Assembly: GCF_963678635.1 (NCBI RefSeq)
Contig: NC_087062.1
Span: 81,630,751 to 81,694,750, forward strand
DNA length: 64,000 bases
DNA from: Symsagittifera roscoffensis
Taxonomy: Eukaryota > Xenacoelomorpha > Acoela > Convolutidae
Reading direction: 5' to 3'
Below the pieces are notes generated by a model. The model saw only the letters and a list, made by a program, of their open reading frames with translations. It did not search any database and was not told the origin of the DNA. The translations under genes were made by a program, and so were the position numbers. The stretch's first letter is position 1. The number at the start of each line of letters is the position of its first letter. This document shows positions 47,101 through 59,100 of this stretch, one piece after another.

Positions 47101-50100
47101 TTTACATATTTGAAAAAGCGGAGATTTGAGCAAAAATTAAAACCGAAATTTTTCCGCTTCAAAAAACATCGTATAAAGGCTTTTGGCTCCTCCAACTCGT
47201 ATAACTCTTTTCTTATTGTGTAACCAGTAGTTTAACAAACTTAATTACGATAAACAAAACAGCCTATCATGGCTTAATTAGTTCGGCTGCCCATTTAAAT
47301 TATCGGATAATGTGAACAATCATTTCATTTGTAGAAATTGGCAGGTGGAGGAAAAATAAAACGAGCCGGGTTTTCTTTCAGACGCCCAATTATCATGCAT
47401 TTTATACAAGTTCAACATTTAAGTACCTTTTCTTCAAACTTGGTGCCTTGTTCAATCTCTCTAGGATATCCGTCGATCAAAAACCCGTTACAAGTACCCT
47501 GTGCGACTGCATTTGTCATTCCTTCTGTAATCAGATCTAAAACTTTTTCTAATGGTACCAATTTGCCAGCTTTCATCATATCATCTAACTCTTGACCATC
47601 AGGTGAACCCGATGCAACTTTGGCTCTCAAAAGATCGCCGGATGATAGATGTGTAAACTGAAATTTTTCCACGATTTTGTCACACTGAGTTCCTTTTCCG
47701 CTGCCTGGTCCACCAGTGACAAATACGATTGGCAGCTTTTCTAATTGATCCTTAATTGATTTTTTGGTCATGTGAACTAAACAAAAACAAAAAAGTTTAA
47801 TGTTACAACGGATTGAGTGTTATCCAAATGGACAGAGAAAAAGTTTTCAAGCAATTGCAGTTTTGCCATCAAAAAATGTGTTTAGGAATACAGTTTTGCA
47901 AATCTTACGCCTCGTGCTGAATGCAGAAGCTACATCAGTGAAAACAGCATCGACGTCTCGATTTGCATCAATTTTTACGAGCTTGTTCTGCTTTTCGTAG
48001 TACTCGGCCACGGGAACAGTTGCTTCTCTGTATGTTTGCAGTCTGGCTCTGATGGTTTCCTCGTTGTCGTCTTGTCGTCCGCTAGTTTCGCCTCTCTTGA
48101 TCAAGCGCTGTACCATCACTTCATCCGGAACATCGAAATCAATGACCAAGGAACATGGTTTGATCTAAAAACAATAAACTACCAACAATTAAAATGTCTA
48201 GATTTAAAAAAGAACCACAGCAAAAAGCTGTAGCATAATTTTATCGAATGGGATTGTGAGCTTAAACATGCTCCAGAAGCGTAGTTTTTGAAGTTTTGTT
48301 CAAACTCCAATCAAGTTTGGCTCACTCTAGCTCCCCATGCGACAAAATTATGAAAAAACCTTTTACAATTACTAATGGCGATAAAACTGTTTTATTTTTA
48401 AGTACCACAACATTTGGTACATTTTTTTAAATAGCGCAAAAAGATGTTTTTTGAGCCCACTCACCACTTCTTCGAACTTTGTACCCTGTTCGATTTCTCT
48501 CGGATACCCATCGATTAGAAATCCATTACAAGATCCCTGTGCCACTGCCTCTGTCATACCTTCTGTGATCAATTCTAGTACCTTTTCCAGAGGTACCAAT
48601 TTACCAGCTTTCATCATCTCATCTAACTCCTGTCCATCTGGCGATCCAGAGGCGACTTTAGCCCTCAAAAGGTCACCGGAAGATAAATGGGTGAACTGAA
48701 ACTCCTTCACGATTTTGTCGCACTGAGTGCCTTTTCCACTTCCAGGTCCTCCGGTCACAAATACAATCGGAAGCTTCTCAAACACTGATTTCATGTCTGC
48801 ACTCTCGGGGATTTTGGCTGAAAACACAGCAAAATAAGTATAAACTTTGTTCAAAGTTGATATTCAGTTTTTGAAGCCAAAGCAATGTCAGAGACAAAAC
48901 CTTGAGAGACAAATGACAAGCTTATCTGAAATTGTGGGAAACGCTCTTGACGTCAAGAAATAAGTTAACAAATTCGAATGAATTTTTCCAAAAAAATATA
49001 TGTCTTTTAATATGGTGCCTCTCCCACTTTCCTTAGGTTACAACATTAAAGTTATAATAATTTTACACAGAGGGGAAGCAGATCTTCGTATCACTTGCGA
49101 CAATACGCATGCGTAGCATTGCAAGCTAGCAAAGAGGAAATGAGACGGAAATAGAAAAACCGACACAGAGGCAAAGCTGAGCTTCGCACCCTTTGCGATA
49201 CACAATAAAACTCCATATATCCATTCTGGGCTTATCCATTTCTTTCTGATATCGAATAGATGGAAACAATCAGAAAACATTTCAATCAAAAAAATTGAGA
49301 TACAAAAAAATTCCAAATGTACTCAAAAACTGTTCAATAAATCTTGCAACCAAACAATTTGCCTACCCAACAAGAGTCATCGGGGGTGAAGGGCCATATC
49401 CGCTAATTGTTATACTAAAAGAACAGAAAGAAAAAAAAACGAAAAGAAAAAAAAGAAAAACGAATATTCAAAAACATGACTGCAAAAATTACAAACACTT
49501 GCCACACATAAGAACTTGCCGAAAAATTTCTAAAAAAGTATAAAAATAACCCAATTACATCGAAAATTATGAAGAATGAAAACTAATCGGAAACGGTAAG
49601 AAAAGATAGATCACAACAAAAATAACATTAAAAAAACCGCCGACAATAGAAGAGATAAAACCGCCAACAAAGAATTTTCAAAAATTTCAGCCAGAATGAA
49701 CCACACTCCTGGATCTCGGGCAGAATTTGCCGTCACATTCCTTTGCAGACAAAACAGTCGAGCCATTCTTGCAAAAAAAAATCTGGAAATTTATCATTTT
49801 TTATCGACATATTAAAACAATACGTTAAGCTATGAACTTCAACCAATTTTAAATAAAATTGCTCAAGCCTAATATACATTTAGTTAAATAAAATTTAAAC
49901 TAACTAATTTCTTGCACTTTTAGAAAAAAAATCAGAGACTATACATTGCAAGAAAAATCCTGCAGAAAATTTAAAAAAAGTTTTATTTCTAACAGAACAT
50001 TTTGGCGCCTATAAAAACCAGAAAACCATGAACTATGTTTACCCTAATGAAAATGAAGACAAAAAAGTATTTCAAAAATCTAACCAAAAATTAGAGAAAT

Positions 50101-53100
50101 AATTATCCGGCAAGTAAGCCGACAAAAATTGGGTCGAAGAAAATAAAGCCGACAAAAAACTCGACTTACGTCTGAATCCAGCTGTTAAATTACAGCTTTT
50201 AGACGTATAAGTTGATTGAAATAGTTGTGCAGAAAAATTGGGTAGAAATCATTTGGAGATGACCTCAAATTTCAGTTATTCTGTTGGCAAAGTTGCTTAC
50301 GGGAAACAAAAAGTTTAGTACCACTCGATTGTTATAACCTTGCTTATCGCAAGATTAAAAATAGTTGAAAAAAAATGAAAGTGATTTTAGAAAAATAGTC
50401 GATAAACTAAACCCCCAGTAATCAAAAACTTTTAGCTATTGAAAAGGGGCCACTAAGCCGACAACAAGTAGGTAAACGCTTATTTAGCCAAGAGCAAAAA
50501 AAATCAGAAGAAAATGATTTTAAAAAATTTTTGATCAATTAGAAAAGTTTGAAATCTTGCAACACAAACTACCTGAAACTTTCAGAAAAAATCAATCATT
50601 TTTGTCTCCAAAAAGAAACAACAGTAACTAAACTCATAAAACATAAACAAACAAACAAGTTCCTCAATGTGGCCACATAGCGGACAAAACATGAGCAGAT
50701 ACACGAAAGCCAACAATTCAGTTTTTCCCGGATAAAGTTTTTCAATTTCATACATAATGAAAAAACAAGGTCAGGCAGGAATCGAACCCCAGAACATAAG
50801 GTACAAAGGCAACATTGTTACCAATAGGTCAAGTGGGAAGGAGTCTCTGAGTTGCTAAGGTTAACTAATAAAGCAACTTTCGAGTTTTTACCGATTTGTA
50901 AGAAAAATTGCTTATGAGGAAAACAAGTCTAGTTCCCGATTACAGGACACTTACTGTCGCAAGAGTAGTTCTAAAATGATATTTCAACCTGTGAAAAACA
51001 AGCGCAAGTCTAAGACTTCTGCGGGGATGCGGATTTTCCATGTAAAAAGTTTTTTCGAGTTTTTAGGCAATTTTTGAAGAAAAAACCGGACCAAAATTGC
51101 CATTTTTGAACACTTTTGGAAAATTTTTGATTAAAAACTCAAAAAATGCTTTTTTGACACGCGCTTCATGTCGAGTATATGCTGGCGCCGTATTTCACAG
51201 GCCGAATGATGGAAAAGTATTTGATTTACCTGCAGCAGCCGATGTCATAGTCAATTCATTTTGAAGCTCGTGGATTGAAGCTTTCTCCAATTTGTCTGAA
51301 AACATGCAGCCAGATAAATGATGACAACCAAAATGTTGGCAAATTTGTTGAAAAAAAAAACGAAAAAGTTATCAGCTTACTTAGCTTCAAGTCTGCAAGA
51401 CACGAAGTGAGTGACTCATTTTCTGTACTGAAATCTTTGACTGGTATCTGAAACAATTGTATGTTATAAGACTTTTTCATGAAAGAAAAACAAAAAATCA
51501 CCAAGACCTATATAAGAGTAATCGCTACTTTCATGACTCTTAATAAAAAATGGATTCGAATCCTTCAGGTCAACGCAAATTTGATTCAATATGTGAGTTT
51601 ATTTTCTTTTTTCTTAAAGATTTTGGATTCCACGAAATTTTTCTGTACAATTTTCCAGCGAAGAAAAGTATTGCAAGCGGTCGACGAGAATCTATCGGAA
51701 AAGTTTTTTTTGGATAAAACTGGGTTTGTTTGTTGCTGGGTTACCTTGCAAAGGAGTCCTCTGGACTCCAGATGTTCCAGAACGGGGGCCACGTTCTCTT
51801 TGAAGCTGGCAATTTCAGCCTCGATTTCTTCTTCGGACAACTGAGAAGTGGCCTTGAACACTTCCTTCATATCTTCGGACTCTTCTTCCAAAAACACTGC
51901 AAAACTCAGAGGCCCAACCTGTCAATCAATCAAAAAATGTCAATCAATCAAACCTGTCGATCAAAGAGTAAAGATTTGGCACAAAATTGCCAGCAGTGTC
52001 CATATAAAAGGGTTTTATACAATTCTCTCATACGATGCAACTTCTTGTCTCTTTCTGTGATAAAGTACAGTGGCGGATTCAAAAGTGCCAAAAAAAACGT
52101 TTTTTGTGCCTTTTTTCTTTTCAAAAACTTGCCTGCGCTGCAAAAAAATTGGCCAAAACACGGTCTTCATAGTGCTTTGGGAGATCTCGGAAAATCTATT
52201 TGGTGGTCGACCGAGAAAATTCTAGATCCGCCTCAGACTATTTATATGATTTTGCCTCAAAATCATAAAACTGTTAATATGATTATCATAAACATGTTAT
52301 TTAGTAACTAGCAGGTCAAAACTCCCCAATTATGTTAATTTATTACTCGTATGGCTATTGTGTCTCAAGAAATCAAGTTTTTGACGAAAAAAACAACGCG
52401 TGCTATTTTCGTTAATGAGTTGTTTTTTATAAGCCTGAGGAATTTTGATTAAAGACATGTTTGAGGTTATGTTGTAAATATGCAAAAAGTAATGCGTACT
52501 TTTCAAAATGTCAAAATTTGGACGATTTTAATTTCCATATCGGTTTTCCTACTTTTACCAGGCAACCACCTCCGCTCATGCTCAGAATTGGCAATGTCAT
52601 TTTGAAGAAAAAAGACAAAGCCGAAAAACGGGTCAACAATCCCTTGAGCTTGAACTTTGTCAAGACTCTAGGGAGCCGGGTAAGGCAAAGAGAGATAACG
52701 GACTATACAGGCTCACAGAAAAAAAATGTTTTTATCATTGATTCTGTTTTGGTGAAAAGAAAGCGTGTGAGTTGCGCAAAATTATTAAAATAGAAAGAGA
52801 AACAAGACTGCTCGTATCAGGGCGATGCCCTGAATGTTCCGACTGCCTTTTAAGGTCTATGGAACAGTAATAACATGAAAAATTAAATGTAAAAAAAATA
52901 AAGTAACATAAAAATTAAATGTAAAAAAAATTAAACTTTTTTAATTAAAGATTTTTGCAAAAACCATCCCCCATACGCCATATAAAGTACAAAGTGATAG
53001 ATTTCGCTCCTATTAACAAATCATTTATGGCAAACAAACTTCCTTCCTTGGAACAAGTTTCAAGATAGATTGAATCTCCGCTCACGCGTTAATAGCGCGA

Positions 53101-56100
53101 AATATATCGCGCGTTAATTGTACCCAATTGGGCAAAAGGGCAATCTTTAAACCTCCATAATTTTACAAAAAATGATTACAGGCAAAATAGTTTTTCAAAT
53201 TTAAGCTCAGGACAACAATATTTTTTAGTTATTTTATAAAAAGGTCCGTCAAAAACGGCTAGTTAAAAAGTCGAAAATTGTCTGAAGAAAAAACCACCCC
53301 GAGCTCAAATAATACGTTACTTTCGTTACTAAAGTAGGAACAAAAAACTCAATCCTATAAACTTTCACAAAATCTGTTTTATTTCAACATGAACGAAATT
53401 CGTTGTAACAAAATTGTAATTAAATAGTTAGTGGACAAACAATTCCTGCTTTACAAGAGCTGATGAACTGGTAAAGGCGATTTAGTGCTCTTTGAATACA
53501 GGTTTGATTAAAACTATCCAGACAAAATGAACAAAATTGGAAATTTTGAATTCGTTTTTCTCAAATTGGATTGAAATTAGACAGTTAGCGAAGAAAATAA
53601 GAAATAGCTTAGAAATTCGCCAAAATTATTTTGCGGCAATTTCGTTTACGGTAACCAAAAATTTAGATCAAAAACTGGTTCATCAGATCTTATCAAAATG
53701 AGCCTCTTATTCAGCTCAACAAACTTCTAGAAAACTAAAATGTTCACAATTTGGCGCAAAAAGTTTAAAAACGTTTGAAGCAAAGAATTGGAATTCCAAT
53801 TAGTTTAAATACTTTTTGTTGGCTATAAATGGGGTACAAATTTATAATCTATTGAACAGATTTTTCGACATTATATCCTTCTAAAATTTTGTTGAGCTGT
53901 TTAAGAGGCTCATTTTGATAAAATTTGCTCATAAACTGACTCGAATTTGAACGTACTTTTCGGTTGATTAGCAAAAACTAAAATAACCGACAGTAAAGAT
54001 TTCGGCGCTCTTCTGAAAGCCCAGATAGTCGACAATTGTCAAAAATTTTTGCGCAGTGGCTATTTTTTTGGGAACAAAACGCTATTTTCGGCGCTCATCT
54101 AACTATGATAACAACTGACCACTTTTTCGAACTTCTCCAGCTGGTCGGTGGACCTTGGGAATCCCTCGAGGAGGATCTTCTCGGATCCCGAGTGCTTCAG
54201 AACTGCTCCCAGTATAGCTGCCAGCGCCATGTCCTGCAACAAAAAAGGGTCACCTTTTAACTAGAAAAAAATCACCCACTTCTCTTCGTTTTTGGATATC
54301 AAAAATGGAGATTTTGTGGTTTTGCTACAATGGAATTACTTCTCAAATTAGTAATGAAAAACATGAAAAACCCTCAAACGCTGATTGAGTTTTGTGGAAG
54401 TTTTGAAAATCACCGGAGGAATAAAACAGGATAGAGGCATTTAAAGTTCGTGTCAAAAAACAAAATTCATGTCAAAGAAAATAAAATTCATGAGAAAAAA
54501 CACTAAATTTGTAATCACAACTGGTTTAAAACCTTTCGCTTTGTTTAGTAAAATCTTAGCACTAGTTCGATTTATAACGAGACTTTTCTGATTATGTAAG
54601 GATAATGTAATTAATGACACTAACATGGGGAATATCTTGTGTTTGCAGCATAGTGGTCTTCAGGGCTGCTCCGAGGGGGGACTCGGTCTGGGCTTCGGCC
54701 GACAACACATCGCTCACTTTGAGTTTCTTGAAGTCGTGACTGTCCTCCAGAAAACTCACAACAGCCGAACTGTCTGCTGTGCTCGAACCTGTTTTAATAA
54801 CACTAGTTATTAGCATCTTTTTTCATCTCATAATCTCGATCATATAAAATTTTTTTGAAAACCGATAATAATCAAAAATTATGCGGACGATTTGGGTGAT
54901 CAATGTTTCATGAAAATGATTTGATTGATTGACTGAGATTTAATTCAATAATTTGCTATCTATTAGTATTTTCGTCGTTATCAAGCTATTCTATTCAAAA
55001 CTTTTCCTTGGCGCGCTTGCTGCAAGCACTGAGGCTATTTTTTTAGGCTAAGATGAATTTTAATGGCAAATAATGTGTGATTATCACTCACATATTAGAC
55101 AGACAAAGGCGGTTTCATTGAGTTCCGACGGGGGAACCGAATCTTCAGTCATCCCCGTAATCGCGACTTCCTCCACGGCGGCAATCTCATCCTCTTTAAC
55201 CTCGCCCTCCTCCGGCTCAACTTCGGCTTCACCGAGGACATTTGCTTCCGTCTGCTCAGTCGAGAGCTCCGCGACGGATACGAATCCCAGCTTGGCAACC
55301 TCGGCCTTGACCGCCTCCCATTGGTCCCATTCGCCCAAGTCACTCGAAATCTAAAATTGAATCACTATTTACACAGTCGAAGCAGGAATGCAAAACAACG
55401 TGCAAAACAACACAAACATAGCATGACAAACTAGCAAACAGAATTTGCGACGAAAGCCGCTATGTCAAAAAAGTTTTGAAATGTCGAGAAAAGCTAGATC
55501 TACTAAAACTTTTGAAGCCAACAAACTTTGGTGCAAGAGCCAACAATTTTGATCAAACAACTTTTGAGTCAAACAAAACTTAAAAAAATTTAAAATACGA
55601 AAAAATTAGTAGCTCAAAAGACTCACACGCATAAGAAACGTGTTTTGCTCATCTAAAAGCACAATATGAGACCAATAAACCAATGAGGTGTAAGTCGAAA
55701 AATTTTTAGCCCAGTAAACAATAACACAGAAAAACGGAAAACATAGCCAATCGAAGATTGGAAAAGGGTAATGAACGCAACATAAAAAACACTGACTTTC
55801 TTGGAAAATCTCAATTTTCGAATTTCAAAGAAAAAAATTGATGCCCTTTAAGCTCTTTGAACTTCTAGAACAATTTATGACTGGCGCTTTTTTGATAACA
55901 GGAACCCAACTTGAGAAAAGTGGATCAATAGGTAGAGTTTTCATTCCGCTGGGAAATCTTAAAAATAAATTCCAGTTTCGAAACTACAAATCGTTCACGT
56001 TTTTTGCGCCATTTCCACGTTCGTATTTGGAGAGTGCTATTCACGTCACTTTCAGCAGATGAATTTCAATTGAACTCAAAAAGTGCATATATACCTAAGT

Positions 56101-59100
56101 GCATCAATATTTTAAGACTTTTTCCCGAAAAAAAAATCAGCAAGATCTATATAAGAGTCTTAACTACGTTCATTACTCTTAAAAAAAAACAGAACAAATA
56201 TCCTAAATTGAACACAACCATTAAAACAACCGTATCTGATATGCAGATTTGATCAAGCTACGTCTGTTGGATGAAGAAAGAACCTCAGACAACCTCAAAA
56301 AACCTTGTGACCTACCTCAACCAACGGTGTTTTAGAAATTGCAATTAAAATTTTTAAAAGAAAATGAAACTTCAAAAATTGTCACTTTACGGGAAATAAG
56401 CCGACGACAAAAAGAAATAGACAAATGATAGTCCAAACAAGCAGAAATGTTTTGTTTGCAAAAAAACCGGTCCCGGTTGGACTCAAACCACAAGCCTTTG
56501 TCTTAAGCAGGCGTGTTACCTCTGCATGAAGAGAAGCACTGGATGATTTACTGACATTGAAATTTCTATGAAGCAAGTTGAAACACATGTTAAGTGTTCA
56601 CGCGCGAAATCTCGTGAATAGTTTGTTACAGGAAAATTAATTTAATACGGTTGCAACACCCTTTCTAATCGCAATGGTAAAAATTCAATTGAAAAAATTG
56701 GAAAATCGTGAATGAACTCGTTGAAAAAAATCGATAATATCAAATTAAACTATTTTTTTTTGCTGATATTTTTGGCATTTTGGTGACATTTGTTTTTTGG
56801 TGCCAAGTGAACAACCTAACCTCATCACAATCTTTCAAAAACACCTTCCAAATGTAGTTTGTAAAGGAGATCATTCGTTTGATCAAAAGCATTCTCAATA
56901 AGTTCAGCAATCATTGTACATATAAGCCTAACTGCTCAAAATTGCCTTTTAAATTCAGGGGTGTGATCGTTCACTTGGTAAATAGAGGAACTATATTTTT
57001 CACGCGGGCCTTTTTCTTCAAGCATAATTCGTCTTTACTAAATAGACGTACCCTGAATAACTTGTCGTGTTCTTCAAAGTGGGATATTATTGGCTGGGTG
57101 ATTTGTTTGAAGCTGGCGATGTCTTCTTCGGCAGACTTGTGAGTCGACTCCTCTAAGGTCTCTTGCAGACTGTCGTCATTCTGCTCGAAGTAAACAGCCT
57201 GAGTCACAGCCCCCACCTGAATTACATGAGAAAATGAGTTAACAAGTGCAATATGTGCCCATGCCCAAAAATAAGAGAATACTTGCTTGTTGTAACATTG
57301 CAATGAAAAACTATAAAATCGATTTACTATTTGACCTAGAATTTTAGTGTTTGACTAAAATCCTTGGTAAAAAAAATCCTCCAATAATCCACCAGTCAAC
57401 GAAACTCATGAAACACTGTAGCCAATCCAGGGCTTGATTTTCCTTATTTTGGACCACTTCCCATCATAAATTAATTTAAGTTCGTTTGTGTATTTGGTTT
57501 TTTGTTCTGGCCATAGAAAAGGGGGAGGAACTTTGAATACAGGTGTGTTTTAGTTTTTTCTTCCTTTTTTTCCACGCAAAGTCAGGTACCACTAATAATT
57601 ATTGGACTGGGCTCAAAGATGTACCATATTGATCCCCTTCCAGTTATGATTCGAACGACTTTAAAAAAATTTACCGGCTATTGTAATTTTTTGTTTCGTC
57701 GAATTATATGAGCAAGAAGCGGTTACGTAGCAAAAAAAGACAGTCACAAAATGGACAAAGTCGTCAGCCGGTCAGAATCAAGAAAACAAACGTACAAAGT
57801 ATTTTTTTCGACTTTGATTGGCTCACGACTTTGTCTACTTTTTGACCGCACTTCACAAGTATTTCGTAAGTTTGTTTTCTTATCTCAATTCTACACAACG
57901 CGTCTACTTCATGACATGTCTACTTTACCACACTCTGAACAAAAGTTTACCTGTTCTTCAAAAAGGGATAGACCCTCAATGGACCTCGGGAACCCGTCAA
58001 TGACGTAGCCGTAAACTTGTCCGACTTTTGACATCTCCGCTTTGATCAATTCCACAGAAATATTCTGCCAACAACATTTCAAAAAGTTACTTTTGTTAAC
58101 AGCTTCAAGAAACTTAGCATTGAAAAGAGGTCGACCTTGAGTTTTAATTAAATTTTTAAAAATTTCTTCATTCCGTGGCGTCAAAAAAATTAGACGAGTT
58201 GGTTTAGGTGGAAGATAATCAAGCAGATGCTTATGTGTTTTCCGCCCATTCTTCAAATCGTGTCGACGCCAGGTCTCTAATGAACTCTCGTCTCTCGAGC
58301 AAAATTAACCTGCTACAGGTTCTAAAACCCTGGGAATTTTTTCAGAGGTTATTCCGGAAGCAGAACTTACATCTGGAATCTGTTCACCCGCATTCACCAT
58401 GTCCTTGATAGAGTTTCCCACTTCGGAGCCTGACTTGACCTCTTGGTCCAACAGGTCTCCCAGCCGAATGATGGCCAGGCCGAAGTCGTCCTTCAAGGAA
58501 GCAAAGTGGTGCTCCTTTCCACAACCCACCGTCCCTGATAAACGAACTTTCTGCTATGTGAGTTTTCTAATAAATAGTTATAGAAATTTCAGTTCCCACA
58601 ATGAGTATAAGCTTAGATAAAAACTGCTCGCGTTTTTGCAAACTATATTTCATTGACCAGGGGCGGATTTAGGGTGGAAGGGGGGGGGGGCTGGGGATAC
58701 GCTTTTTTTTTCTTCAGGGATTCAACCCCCTGCCGACCCAAAGGGTCCCCCCTTTGTACTTCTTTGAGATATCGATTTTGGGTGATGGACCCTAAAATTT
58801 TTCTAAAAGCTCCTTAGTCGCCAATATATACTAATTTTAAGGGGGGAGCCTTTTTTGGCCTGATTTTTCTCAAAATTTTACCTGCGGCGCAGAAATCTTA
58901 GCCAAAACAGTGTTAGTAGTGCTTTGGGAGAGCTCGGAAATTCAATTTGGTCGACCAAAAAAAAGTCGGCTAAATTTCGAAATTTTTTTGAAAATCCCCC
59001 CTCGAGAAAATCCTAAATCCGCCCCAGTCATTGACGCTTTTTGTTCATTTTTTTATTTAATAATTTTTTTAAATTAAACTTTGAGATTAAATTAATTTTC

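Noticed and set aside
47338-48699. + strand ORFs of 82-92 codons over the kinase exons
   Set aside because: Antisense shadows of conserved kinase exons 13-18.
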